Assembly: GCA_016710525.1 (NCBI GenBank)
Contig: JADJVQ010000030.1
Coordinates: forward strand, 14,256 to 78,255
Direction of reading: 5' to 3'
Source of the DNA: Burkholderiaceae bacterium
GTDB taxonomy: Bacteria; Pseudomonadota; Gammaproteobacteria; Burkholderiales; Burkholderiaceae_E
Length of the DNA: 64,000 bases
A program made the position numbers and the translations under genes. This document shows positions 16,987-26,030 of the stretch, piece by piece; position 1 is the stretch's first letter; every line of letters starts with the position of its first letter. The notes under the pieces are model-generated. The model was given only the letters and a program-made list of their open reading frames with translations, was not told where the DNA came from and made no database searches.

Positions 16987-17807
16987 CAATGAACCGCAAT
17001 CGGTGCCGTCATCGTCGATCGCTGCGCCCGGTCTAGTTCGAGCATCTGCGCACTTTGTTCCACATGACGAAAGACAATCCCTCCATGATCGTCTGCCCGC
17101 GTCACCGTTTCTCGACACGCAGCGTCGAGCTCCTTGCCCCTCTCGGCCTCGAATACATCGGCGTGAGCGACGCATCGCGGGGGCACGCCGATGCCGCCTG
17201 ATCGCAGGCACCCGTCCGCGTGTCCGCCAGCGCCGCAGTCCGCGGGCACCCCCGATCCGTCCGGCAGATACGCTGGTGCGTGCCTGCTCCAGTCGCAAGG
17301 CGGATCGGCTGCCGGCGCGAAGAAACGCCACTGGACCAGCCAGCAACTGCTGGGCAACCAACCTGAAGCCGAAATCACCCATGCCGGCACGTTTACAGCC
17401 GCGCCGCCGCCCGGGCCCCCGAAGGGCCGCGGCCGGGGGGCCCGGCGCGGGCCGGCCGGGGCGGGGGTCCCGCCGGCGCCCCCGGGCCGCGGCCCGAGGG
17501 CGGGGGCCCCCGGGGGGGAGGCTGGCGAACAGGCCCAACGCGCCGGGGGCCATCCCCCCCGACGGGTCGCGCGGCCTCCCGCCCCGTCGCGCGGGCCCCC
17601 CCGGCTCCGACTCGCTTGCCGAGGCTTCGTGGAGCCTGACGGCGCTGGGCAAACTGATCCTGACGAAATAGGACAGCCATCCGGTGCCACGCTGCGGATT
17701 CGGGCCATGCGCCCGAGCATTTGCAGCGCGTTCGAAATCCATTCTTCCATGACAACCCTCACGAGCCAGCCACCGCCAGCCAGTGTCTTCACCCAGAGGA
17801 CCTCGCT
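16987..17807. other. Gene-poor 820-bp stretch with an extreme GC block
   Basis: No supportable gene lies between exbD and the siderophore-receptor gene. A 45-codon ORF at about 17064-17201 (plus) has no recognisable features. From 17401 to 17520 only five of 120 bases are A or T, in runs of G and C (for example around 17431-17475 and 17500-17520). Candidate ORFs through it are low-complexity Pro/Gly/Arg products of the base composition. I see no Fur box or clear promoter for the receptor, so whether the receptor is transcribed with tonB-exbBD is unclear. The GC block could be a genuine hairpin-forming region or poorly resolved sequence. Confidence 0.7.
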
Positions 17808-20099
17808 GTGCCTTCACCGACCTCTTTCGTAATCCCCGCGGCCGAATCGAATCTCGGCAACTGCGCGGCGTTGTGCCCTGATGCACCCGTCGTCCCTGCC
17901 CAAAGGCCGGGCCCATCCGCCTGCGCGGCGACGCCCGTTGCCTGGTCGACGAGCATTGCCGCAGCAATGTGGCTTGGGCTCGCCGCGCCGGCTGGCGCGC
18001 AATCCGGTGCGCAAGCGCAGGCCGACGTCAAGCTGCCCGAGGTCAAGGTCACCGGGCGCGCCGACGCCCCCCAGGACGGCTACCGCGCCACCCAGACGCG
18101 CACGACCAAGCAGTTGCAGGACCCGCAGGACATCCCGCAGGCGATCACCACCGTGACCCGCTCGCTGATGACCGAGCAGCAGGTGGGTTCGGTCAGGGAC
18201 GCGCTGCGCAACGTCTCGGGCCTGACCTTCAACGCGGCCGAGGGCGGGCGTTCGGGCGACAACATGATGCTGCGTGGCTTCTACACCTTCGGCGACATCT
18301 ACCTGGACGGCATTCGCGACACCGCGCAGTACAACCGCGAGACCTTCAACCTGGAGCAGATCGACGTGCTGCGCGGCTCGGCCGCCATGCTGTTCGGCCG
18401 CGGCCAGGCCGGTGGTGTGATCAACCTGGTCAGCAAGACCCCCTTCCTGAGCGATCGGCACTCGCTGAGCGCAAGCGTCGGCACCCAGGGCTACAACCAG
18501 GTGTTGGGCGACTTCAACAAGCGGCTGGGCGAAAACACCGCGCTGCGGGTCAACGTGATGAATCGCGGCGAAGGCAGCCGGCGGGTCAACCCCGCCAATG
18601 GCGACGACGCGCAGCTGAACCGCGACGGTCTCGCGGCCAGCCTGGGCTTGGGAATCGGCACCCGCCACGAATTCACGCTGAGCCATCAGGTCACCCGGAC
18701 CCGCGACCGGCCCGACTACGGCGTGTCGTTCGACGGCAATACCAAGCGGATCAACACCAACTTCCCGGCCACCGCCTGGTGGGGCAGCGCCGCGAATTTC
18801 GACGACAGCGAGACCACCATCTCGACGCTGGCCCACACGTTTCGGATCAGCCGCGACACGCAACTGCGCACCCAGCTGCGCAGCGGCCACTACGACCGCG
18901 CCTACTGGGTGAAGACGCCCAACGCCACCGCGGCGCCCAGCGCCACCGGCGCCACCGGCGGCAACGTCACCCGCAGCGGAAACTACAAGACCCTCACGCT
19001 GCAGTCCGATCTCACCACCCGGGCCGAATGGTTCGGCATGCGCCACCAGCTGCTGGCCGGGCTCGAGGTGATGAACGAAGAAGGCCGTCGGACCTCGCTG
19101 GCCAACCTGGGCACGGCCAGCGCGCCGGTCTACCTGCGCGATGCCTTGAATCCGACTGCGGCGCCGGCCACCTTCAAGGGGGATACCCGCGCGCTGTACG
19201 TGCAGGACAGCATCGAGTTCGTGCCCAACTGGCGCCTGGTGCTGGGCATGCGCCACGACCAGCTCAGCGCCGACTATTCGAGCCTCACCTCGCCGAAGCT
19301 GAGCTTCTCGGAAAACAGCTACCGCGCCGGGTTGTCCTGGCAGCCGTCGGAAGACGCCCACTACTACCTGAGCATGAGCGATTCGTTCAGCCCGACGGCC
19401 GATCTGTACCAATTGTCGGGCGGTGCGTATCCGGCTGAACGCAGCAAGGTGCTGGAGCTGGGCGCGAAGTGGCTGTTCATGGACGGTGACCTGGCGTTTC
19501 GCACCGCCCTGTATCGCGCCGACAAGGATTGGGAGCGCAATACCGACCTGGAATCGACCGCGGCAATCCTGACGCGCAAACGGCGCACCAACGGCCTCGA
19601 GTTCGAGATGGCCGGGCGCATCACGCCGAAATGGGAGGTGTTCTGGGGCCTGGCGCTGCAGGACTCCAAAATCCTGCAGGTCGCGGAAAACCGCAATGCG
19701 GCCACCGGAGCCATCACGGTGTCCGACGCGCGCCTGAAGGGCCAGACCGCCCGCAATACGCCGCCGTTCACCTTCAACCTGTGGACCACCTACCAGCTGC
19801 CGGCCGGATTCAAGGTCGGCATGGGACTGGAGACCAAAGGGCGTCGATTCGTCTATCAGCCGTCAACCGCCAACGCCGACGCGATCTTCACGCCGAGTGG
19901 CGCCTTCAATCCGAATACCGCGCCCGCGTACGTGCGCTACGACGCAATGGTCACCTACGAGCACAAGGACTGGACGCTGCGCCTGAACCTGCAGAATCTG
20001 TTCGACAAGGTCTACTACGACTCGCTCTACGACAACGGCGGATTCGGTGTGCCGGGCACCCGTCGGCGCGCGATGCTCACCGCCACCACCCGCTTTTGA
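17808..20099 (+). CDS. fiu: TonB-dependent catecholate siderophore receptor (Fiu-like)
   Basis: 763 residues from a GTG at 17808 with an AGAGGA Shine-Dalgarno 8 bp upstream. Earlier in-frame starts give a poor leader. A signal-like segment ending in LAAPAGAQ precedes the TonB-box region (LPEVKVTGR) and the plug: QDIPQAITTVTRSLM, DALRNVSGLTFNAAEGGRSG, MLRGFYTFGDIYLDGIRDTA, INLVSKTP. A 22-strand barrel ends in the aromatic TATTRF. Plug motifs match the Fiu/catecholate receptor group. A PiuC-type dioxygenase gene starts 16 bp downstream, the usual partner of such receptors. The signal peptide is unusually long (about 65 residues), so the start could be internal. Confidence 0.9.
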   Translation: MPSPTSFVIPAAESNLGNCAALCPDAPVVPAQRPGPSACAATPVAWSTSIAAAMWLGLAAPAGAQSGAQAQADVKLPEVKVTGRADAPQDGYRATQTRTTKQLQDPQDIPQAITTVTRSLMTEQQVGSVRDALRNVSGLTFNAAEGGRSGDNMMLRGFYTFGDIYLDGIRDTAQYNRETFNLEQIDVLRGSAAMLFGRGQAGGVINLVSKTPFLSDRHSLSASVGTQGYNQVLGDFNKRLGENTALRVNVMNRGEGSRRVNPANGDDAQLNRDGLAASLGLGIGTRHEFTLSHQVTRTRDRPDYGVSFDGNTKRINTNFPATAWWGSAANFDDSETTISTLAHTFRISRDTQLRTQLRSGHYDRAYWVKTPNATAAPSATGATGGNVTRSGNYKTLTLQSDLTTRAEWFGMRHQLLAGLEVMNEEGRRTSLANLGTASAPVYLRDALNPTAAPATFKGDTRALYVQDSIEFVPNWRLVLGMRHDQLSADYSSLTSPKLSFSENSYRAGLSWQPSEDAHYYLSMSDSFSPTADLYQLSGGAYPAERSKVLELGAKWLFMDGDLAFRTALYRADKDWERNTDLESTAAILTRKRRTNGLEFEMAGRITPKWEVFWGLALQDSKILQVAENRNAATGAITVSDARLKGQTARNTPPFTFNLWTTYQLPAGFKVGMGLETKGRRFVYQPSTANADAIFTPSGAFNPNTAPAYVRYDAMVTYEHKDWTLRLNLQNLFDKVYYDSLYDNGGFGVPGTRRRAMLTATTRF

Positions 20100-20115
20100 A
20101 CCTGAAGAGCCTGCG

Positions 20116-20799
20116 ATGATTCATGTGATCCCCGACGCCCTGACGGGCGACGCCTTGCAGCGCTGCCGCTCGCTGCTCGCCAACGCGCAGTGGGCCGACG
20201 GCCGCGTCACCGCGGGCTCGCAGGCCGCCCAGGTCAAGAACAACCGGCAGCTGCCCGAGGACGATCCGGTCGGCATCGAGCTGCGCGGCATCGTGCTGGG
20301 CGCCTTGAGCAGCTGCGCGCAGTTCTTCACCGCCGCGCTGCCCCGCCAGATCTACCCGCCGCTGTTCAACCGGTATGGCGGCAGCCAGAACGCATTCGGC
20401 AACCACGTCGACAACGCGGTGCGCACCCATCCGCCCACTGCGCGCCACGTGCGCACCGACCTGTCGTTCACGCTGTTCCTGAACGATCCCGAGGAGTACG
20501 ACGGCGGCGAACTCGTGATCGAGGACGGCTTGCAGGGCACGCGCGTGAAGCTGCCGGCCGGGCAGCTCGTGCTGTATCCGTCGTACAGCGTGCACCGTGT
20601 CGAGGCCGTCACTCGCGGCGAGCGGTTGGCCTGCTTCTCGTGGGTGGAAAGCATGGTCCGCGAGACCGAACGGCGCGAACTGCTCTACGAACTCGACCTG
20701 TCGATCATCCAGTTGCGCGGCGGCGCGACCGACTCGCCCGAAGTGGTGCGGCTCACGAGCTGTTATCACAACTTGTTGCGCATGTGGGCGAGCGTCTAG
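20116..20799 (+). CDS. piuC: PiuC/YbiX-type Fe(II)/2-oxoglutarate dioxygenase (PKHD-type)
   Basis: 227 residues of the PKHX hydroxylase family. The facial triad is visible: His and Asp in GNHVDNAVRT, distal His in YPSYSVHRVEAV, and the 2-oxoglutarate-binding Arg in TRGERLACFSWVES. NRYGGSQNAFGNHVD and DLSFTLFLNDPEEYDGGELV are strong family motifs. Homologues sit beside TonB receptors for catecholate siderophores, as here; the substrate is not settled in the family. The 16-bp spacing points to an operon with the receptor. Confidence 0.92.
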   Translation: MIHVIPDALTGDALQRCRSLLANAQWADGRVTAGSQAAQVKNNRQLPEDDPVGIELRGIVLGALSSCAQFFTAALPRQIYPPLFNRYGGSQNAFGNHVDNAVRTHPPTARHVRTDLSFTLFLNDPEEYDGGELVIEDGLQGTRVKLPAGQLVLYPSYSVHRVEAVTRGERLACFSWVESMVRETERRELLYELDLSIIQLRGGATDSPEVVRLTSCYHNLLRMWASV

Positions 20800-20901
20800 G
20801 ACGCCGTCGGGTTCAATTCGCGCGTGCACGAATCGAGCCCGGCAGCGCTCTGGCGTCTGTGGTTCAATCGCGATCGACCATCGCGATCAAGGAGCTCGAC
20901 C

Positions 20902-21897
20902 ATGCAGGCAGTCTGGTATGAACGCAAAGGCACCGCCCGGGAGGTGCTGCAGTTCGGGGAACGCCCCCTGCCCGAACCCGGACCCGATGAGGTTCGAGTG
21001 CGTGTGCACATCTCGGCGGTGAATCCGTCGGACACCAAGCAGCGCGGCGGAGCCCGCGGCAACGTGACCATGCCCTTCCCGGTCGTCATTCCGCACCAGG
21101 ACGGCGCCGGTGTCATCGACGCGGTCGGCTCGGGTGTCGACCCGCGCCGGATCGGACAGCGGGTGTGGATCTATGAAGCCACCCTGGGCCGCCCTCATGG
21201 TACCTGCGCGCAGTACACGGTGGTGCCGGCCTTCAAGGCCGTGCACCTTCCCGATCGGGCCGACTTCGAGGCTGGCGCCTGCATGGGCATCCCGGTCATG
21301 ACGGCGCACCGCTGCGTGATGGCCGACGGACCGGTGCTCGGCAAGACGATCCTCGTTCACGGCGGCGCGGGTGCGGTCGGCTTCTATGCGATCCAGGTCG
21401 CGCGGATGGCCGGCGCCGCACGGGTGGTGGCCACCGTGAGCCGCGAGGCCCAGGCCCGCCAGGCGCTGGCCGCCGGTGCGCACGATGTCATCAACTACCG
21501 CCAGGAGGACGTCGGCGCGCGGATGCGCGAGATCACCGGCGAGGCGCAGTGTGTCGACCGGGTGATCGAGGTGGCGTTCGGACAGAACCTGCCGGTGAAC
21601 CTGCCATTGATGAAGCCCGGCGGCGTGATCGCCACCTATGCATCCGATGCCGTGCCGGAGCCTTCCATTCCGTTCTGGCCGATGCTGGCCAAGGACCTGA
21701 CCGTGCGCTTCGTGCTGGTCTATGCGATGTCGCAGGCGGCCCATGACGATGCCGCGGCGTTCATCACGTCGGCCCTGTCGGGCGGCGAACTGAAACACCA
21801 ATACCACGAGTGCTTCGCGATGCAGGACTGCGCTCGCGCGCACGAAGCCACCGAGAGCATGAGCGTCGTCGGCAAGGTGCTGGTGAAGATCGACTAG
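20902..21897 (+). CDS. NADPH:quinone reductase (zinc-independent MDR family)
   Basis: 331 residues. The GroES-like N-terminal domain (MQAVWYERKGTAREVLQFGE, then ISAVNPSDTKQRGG and PHQDGAGVIDAVGSGVD) is followed by a Rossmann domain with GGAGAVGFYAIQVARMAGA and a second substrate half (MKPGGVIATYASDA). There are no structural or catalytic zinc Cys clusters, which fits the quinone-oxidoreductase branch. An AAGGAGCTCGACC Shine-Dalgarno sits just before the ATG at 20902. It is 102 bp after piuC with no terminator seen, so co-transcription is possible. It probably reduces quinones or enones with NADPH in the cytoplasm. Confidence 0.88.
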   Translation: MQAVWYERKGTAREVLQFGERPLPEPGPDEVRVRVHISAVNPSDTKQRGGARGNVTMPFPVVIPHQDGAGVIDAVGSGVDPRRIGQRVWIYEATLGRPHGTCAQYTVVPAFKAVHLPDRADFEAGACMGIPVMTAHRCVMADGPVLGKTILVHGGAGAVGFYAIQVARMAGAARVVATVSREAQARQALAAGAHDVINYRQEDVGARMREITGEAQCVDRVIEVAFGQNLPVNLPLMKPGGVIATYASDAVPEPSIPFWPMLAKDLTVRFVLVYAMSQAAHDDAAAFITSALSGGELKHQYHECFAMQDCARAHEATESMSVVGKVLVKID

Positions 21898-21934
21898 AAC
21901 AGCGGCCTGGCCCGAGGGCCCGCGGGCCGGTGGC

Positions 21935-22153
21935 CTACTCGATGATGGCGACGACCTGGCCTTCCTTGACCGGCTCGCCCTCGGCCACTTTCAGTTCGAC
22001 CACTCGGCCGGCTCGCGGACTGCTGACCGGGATCTCCATCTTCATGGACTCGATGATCAGGATGGTGTCGTCGGCGCCGACTTCGGTGCCAATGGCCGCT
22101 TCGATCTTCCAGACCGAACCGCTCACCTCGCTCAAAACCTGAACTCGCGCCAT
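21935..22153 (-). CDS. Free-standing biotinyl/lipoyl carrier domain protein
   Basis: 72 residues, essentially only a biotinyl domain: an ESMKMEIPV motif carries the biotin-accepting Lys, with flanking VGADDTILI and GRVVELKVAEGEPVKEGQVV hairpins. MKM is the hallmark of biotin carriers, against DKA/DKV for lipoyl domains. Such proteins accept carboxyl groups in acyl-CoA or acetyl-CoA carboxylases, but no carboxylase or transcarboxylase gene is in the window. The start ATG at 22153 is unambiguous. It is convergent with the quinone reductase (37-bp gap) and 134 bp after the ferritin-like gene on its own strand. Confidence 0.85.
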   Translation of the reverse strand: MARVQVLSEVSGSVWKIEAAIGTEVGADDTILIIESMKMEIPVSSPRAGRVVELKVAEGEPVKEGQVVAIIE

Positions 22154-22287
22154 CGACGATCTCCCGCGGGCCGCAGCCCTGTGAATGGAAGCGACATGAT
22201 AGTCGCAGCGGGCGGGCCGCAAGGCCGCGGACGGACCGATTACCCGGCGCTTGACGGGGCGCCGGGGCCGGGCTCATGCCCCGGGGC

Positions 22288-22800
22288 TCAGTCGTGGTAC
22301 TGCGGCGGATCGAAATCGTGCGCCCAGTCGGTCTCGGGACGGGGCGTGCGCGCCAGCCATTCGTCGATCAGCCGGACGTGCTCGGCCTCGTCGGACTCCA
22401 TCTCGAGCGCCGCCGCGCGGACCTCCGCGCTGCCGGCCTTGCGGGCGATCTCGCCGAAGAACTGGTGAGCGCGCTCTTCGTTGACCCGCGCGATTTTCAG
22501 CGCATGCCAGGGCGTCATCAGGTAGTGCAGTTCAGTGTGATCGCCGGTCTCGGGGCGCTCCATCCCGAGCCATCGGTAGTCGCCCGAGGCCGGCGCGGGC
22601 GCCTGCGTCCAGCCCATCGAACTCAGGATCTGCCCGGCGTGCAACTGCTCGATCTTGGCGAGCTTGGCGAACAGCTCGGCCACCTCGCGGTTGTTGTGGG
22701 TCGCCATCACGTCGGCAAACTCGGAATAACGCTCGCTGGCCTCGAGTTCCATCGCGTAGGCGTGCGCCATCAGGTCTTGAACGTTCTCGACATCACTCAC
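22288..22800 (-). CDS. Ferritin-like (rubrerythrin-type) diiron protein coupled to KorB
   Basis: 170 residues of a four-helix bundle with diiron-type ligands: ELEASERYSEF in helix 1, KIEQLHAGQIL (ExxH) in helix 2, NEERAHQFFGEIA and SDEAEHVRLIDEW (ExxH) in helices 3 and 4. There is no rubredoxin Cys domain. The gene starts at a GTG (22800) inside a GTGA overlap with the korB stop, which points to translational coupling. The likely role is iron handling or peroxide/oxygen detoxification near an oxygen-labile ferredoxin oxidoreductase. Family fold is confident, function inferred. Confidence 0.82.
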   Translation of the reverse strand: MSDVENVQDLMAHAYAMELEASERYSEFADVMATHNNREVAELFAKLAKIEQLHAGQILSSMGWTQAPAPASGDYRWLGMERPETGDHTELHYLMTPWHALKIARVNEERAHQFFGEIARKAGSAEVRAAALEMESDEAEHVRLIDEWLARTPRPETDWAHDFDPPQYHD

Positions 22801-23636
22801 AGTGCGAACCCTTTCTCGAGGTCTGCGGGCGCCAGGCTTGCCTGGCCGATCGGCGGCGCGTAGACCTTGCGGTCGCCGCGGTACAGCACGCCGATGTTGA
22901 ATCCGTCGTCCGACAGCAGCCGCCGGCTGGCCAGCACGGCGTCGTCGGTCGGCGCCACCGGCGCCGGCCGCACGATCTTGCGCCAGTCGCGCTGCTCGGG
23001 GCGGAAGGTCACGCAGGGGGAGAGGATCTCGACGAACGAAAACCCCGGCGTGCGGATCGCGTCGGCAATGATGTCGGCCGTGCCATTGGGATCGCCCGAA
23101 AACGCCCGTGCGACGAAATTGGCGCCCGCCGCCAGCGCGATCACCAGCGGATGGAACACCCGCAGTCCGGTGCCGTGCGGCGCCAGCTTGGTCTCCCAGT
23201 CGGGCTCGGTGGTCGGCGACGGCTGACCCTTGGTCATGCCGTACACATGGTTGTCCATCACCAGATAGGTCATGTCGACATTGCGCCGGCAGGCGTGGAT
23301 GAAATGATTGCCGCCGATCGAATAGCCGTCGCCGTCGCCCCCGGTCACGACCACGGTCAGGTCCGGCCGCGCGAGTTTCAGGCCGGTGCCGGCCGCCAGT
23401 GCGCGTCCATGCACGCCATGAAAGCCATAGGTGTCGGTGTAGGCCGGGATCCGCGACGAGCAGCCGATGCCCGAGACCACGCCGATCCGGTGCGGCTCGA
23501 GCTGGAGCGCGGCGAAGGCCTTCGTCAGCGACTGCAGCACTGAAAAATCGCCACAGCCCGGGCACCAGATCGGCTTGGTGTCGGACTTGTAGTTCAGTGC
23601 GGTCAGTGGCACGCGCACTTCGGGGACGGCACTCAT
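22797..23636 (-). CDS. korB: 2-oxoacid:ferredoxin oxidoreductase, beta (TPP) subunit
   Basis: 279 residues. The beta subunit binds thiamine diphosphate and a [4Fe-4S] cluster: WCPGCG (Cys25, Cys28), GIGCSSRIPAYTDTYGFHG, and the TPP motif GGDGDGYSIGGNHFIHACRR, then LVMDNHVYGMTKGQPSPTT. It oxidises a 2-oxoacid (2-oxoglutarate or similar) with CoA and passes electrons to ferredoxin. The start ATG overlaps the korA stop by 4 bp and its stop overlaps the ferritin-like gene, giving a tightly packed operon. Exact keto-acid not readable; 2-oxoglutarate is the usual choice for this two-subunit aerobic type. Confidence 0.92.
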   Translation of the reverse strand: MSAVPEVRVPLTALNYKSDTKPIWCPGCGDFSVLQSLTKAFAALQLEPHRIGVVSGIGCSSRIPAYTDTYGFHGVHGRALAAGTGLKLARPDLTVVVTGGDGDGYSIGGNHFIHACRRNVDMTYLVMDNHVYGMTKGQPSPTTEPDWETKLAPHGTGLRVFHPLVIALAAGANFVARAFSGDPNGTADIIADAIRTPGFSFVEILSPCVTFRPEQRDWRKIVRPAPVAPTDDAVLASRRLLSDDGFNIGVLYRGDRKVYAPPIGQASLAPADLEKGFAL

Positions 23637-25443
23637 GCGCGGCTCCATTGCAGCAGGGTTTGATGGATTTCGGCCGGGCGGATCGGCAGCGGGCCGGGGT
23701 GGCAGTAGCTGCGCACCTCGCCCGGCAGATCGTAGACCGAGCGCAGGTAGCGGTGGAACTGGGCACTGTGGTTTTGTTCGACCACCAGCACACGCCGCGC
23801 GCCGGCGGTGGCCGCGGCGAAATCCTGTGGACGGGCGGGTGCGAGCAGGCGCACCGACACCAGCCGCGCGGCCAGGCCATCGGCGGCCGCGCGGCGCAGG
23901 CCCTCGCGCACCGGGCCGGTGGCCGAGCCCAGCGTGATCACCACCAGATCGCCCGAGCCTTCGCAGTCGGCCCAGCGGTCCCCATAAGGCGCCTGGTCGA
24001 GCTTGCGCTGGCGCTTGTCGAGCTGGCGGCGGTGATCGGCGGCCTGGCTGGACGGGGTGCCGCGTTCGTTGTGCTCCAGGCCGTCGGCCGTGTACATGGT
24101 GCCCGGCATGCCCGGCACCGCCATCGGCGAGACGCCGTTGGGGGTGTCGGCATAACGGCGGTACGGCGCTTTCGGGGCATCGGGCGCGGTATTCGCCGCG
24201 GCGGCTGCGGGGGTCAGGCGGCCACCGGCGCAAACGACGTCGGCGGGCCGATCGACCACCGCCCTCGTCTGGCCGAAAAACTGATCGGACAGCACGAGGG
24301 CCGGCACCTGCAGCGATTCGGCCAGATGCACCGCCCACTGCGTGCTGACCAGGCAATCCTCGATCGAATTGGGCACCACCACCAGCCGCGGCGCATCGCC
24401 GTGCAGGCCCTGGGTCGCGATCGAGATGTCGCTCTGTTCGCTCTTGGCCGGAATGCCGGTGGACGGCCCACCGCGCATCACGTCGACCACGACCACCGGC
24501 AGTTCGGCCGCCACGGCCAGCCCCAGCGCCTCGGTCATCAATGACAGCCCGGGCCGGAGGTTGCGGTCAGCGAGGGCACGCCACCGTAGGAAGCGCCCAG
24601 TGCCATGTTGATCGACGCCAGCTCGTCTTCGGCCTGCACCAGCACCCCGCCGACCTGTTCGAGCGCGGGCGCCATCCATTCGAGCAGTTCGGTGGCCGGC
24701 GTGATCGGGTAGGCTGCGACGAAACGCACCCCGCCGCGAATGGCGCCATAGCCGGCCGCCTCGTTGCCGGTCAGCAGCCATCGGGCCCGGGTCTGCGCCC
24801 GCGGCACGGGCGCCACAGCGGCCGGCGCCTGGTCACGCGAAGCGAGCATCATGGCCTCGGCCGCGCGCGCGCCCGCCTGCAGCGCGTCCAGGCTTGCCTG
24901 CACCGGCGCCTTGCCCTTGCTGAGCTGGCGTCGCACCACCATTTCGACCCCATCGGCCGGCAGGTCCAGCAGCCGGGCGGCGAACCCCAGGGCGACGATG
25001 TTCGGCCAGCTTCCCGGGATGGCCTTGGCCAGAGACTTGAAGGACACCGGATAGGAGCACGCCCCCATGTCGGCGAAAGCCCGCGGCATCTCGCCTTCGC
25101 CGGGGTCGCCGGCAACGCGGCTCGCGCCGTCCAGCGGAATCTCGTCAGAAAAGCGCTGCAGGTTGAGCCAGTCGATCGCGATCAGGTAATCGAACCGGTC
25201 ATCCATGTTCTCGATGGGTTCGGCACTGAAGCGCATCAGCGCGGCCGCCTCTCCGCCGCGGATCTGCGGACCGCTGGTTCGCACCATCAGGCCGTACAGG
25301 CCCGCGCGCGCGGCTGCCTCCAGGAGCAAGGTGCCGGCGGTCATGACACCAGCGCCACCCGATCCGGACAGAGCGATCGACAGGCTCGGCGCCAGGGAGG
25401 CGGAAGAAGCGACAGACGGAGGGTGCGGCACGGGTGTTTCCAT
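23633..25443 (-). pseudogene. korA: 2-oxoacid:ferredoxin oxidoreductase, fused gamma-alpha subunit, one frameshift
   Basis: About 603 residues when repaired. The N-terminal gamma domain (SIALSGSGGAGVMTAGTLLL, VRTSGPQIRGGEAAALMRFS) is followed by the alpha/pyrimidine domain (FVAAYPITPATELLEWMAPA, then QAEDELASINMALGASYGGV). The frame breaks just after LTATSGPG at about 24545 and resumes one frame over as LSLMTEALGLAVAAELPVV. Adding one C to the GGGC run restores the family sequence SGPGLSLM exactly, so a base-call deletion is likelier than true decay, especially as both halves are intact. Start taken at the ATG at 25443; a TTG at 25497 is an alternative. Divergent from the ferredoxin gene. Confidence 0.85.
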
Positions 25444-25553
25444 GAACGGGTTGCAAGTGAAGACGGGTTGGAGAGACGGGTGATTGCGTTTCAGCAAGGC
25501 ATCGGGGGATGATTGTGGGTACCCTGCCTGTCCCTTCTCAAAGAAACCGCATC

Positions 25554-25799
25554 ATGGCCCTGATCATCGACGACAACTGTACCGCCTGCGACGCCTGCAA
25601 GCCGGTCTGCCCCAACGAGGCAATCGCCATCGGCGATCCCATCTACACGATCGATCCGTCGCGCTGCACCGAATGCGTGGGCGCTGAAGACGAACCGCAG
25701 TGCCAGCTGGTCTGCCCGGCCGATTGCATTCAGGTCGATCGCAAGCATGTCGAGTCGCCCGAGCAGCTGATGGCCAAGTACAAGGCCCTGCACGGCTGA
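25554..25799 (+). CDS. YfhL-type 2[4Fe-4S] ferredoxin
   Basis: 81 residues with two Cys clusters: CTACDACKPVCP (Cys-x2-Cys-x2-Cys-x3-Cys-Pro) and CTECVGAEDEPQCQLVCP, in which the second cluster has the eight-residue insert typical of the YfhL/FdxA-like Allochromatium-type ferredoxins. It is the natural electron acceptor candidate for the divergent KorA/KorB enzyme, whose operon starts 110 bp away. The start ATG at 25554 is fixed by the usual opening MALIIDDNCTAC. Confidence 0.92.
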   Translation: MALIIDDNCTACDACKPVCPNEAIAIGDPIYTIDPSRCTECVGAEDEPQCQLVCPADCIQVDRKHVESPEQLMAKYKALHG

Positions 25800-25874
25800 G
25801 ACCTGTCCGGCGGCCGGGCCGCTGTCTCGGCCGATTGGCAGCTGTCGGAATCGGTTGCCGGCATCACACCTGAA

Positions 25875-25920
25875 CACATAAAAGAAAAAGGACGGGAACG
25901 GATTTTTGATCCGTTGCCCG
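25875..25920 (-). terminator. Rho-independent terminator of the sox operon
   Basis: Read on the minus strand, CGGGCAACGGAT and ATCCGTTCCCG pair with one bulged base around a CAAAA loop (25893-25920), followed by a T-rich tail, CCTTTTTCTTTTATG. It lies about 110 bp after the soxH stop. On the plus strand no T-tract follows, so it mainly serves the sox operon; the ferredoxin gene converges on it. Confidence 0.75.
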
Positions 25921-26030
25921 CCCCGGAAACACCAGGAGGACGGTGTGGCCTCACTGTACGATTCGCGAGCCTCGTGCGCCTTGATTTTCGTCAATCGTCC
26001 GCACTGAATCGCCGTCTCCCGCCCGATCGC

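Noticed and set aside
17064..17201. A 45-codon ORF between exbD and the receptor
   Set aside because: No Shine-Dalgarno, no recognisable family, and the remainder of the gap is low-complexity.
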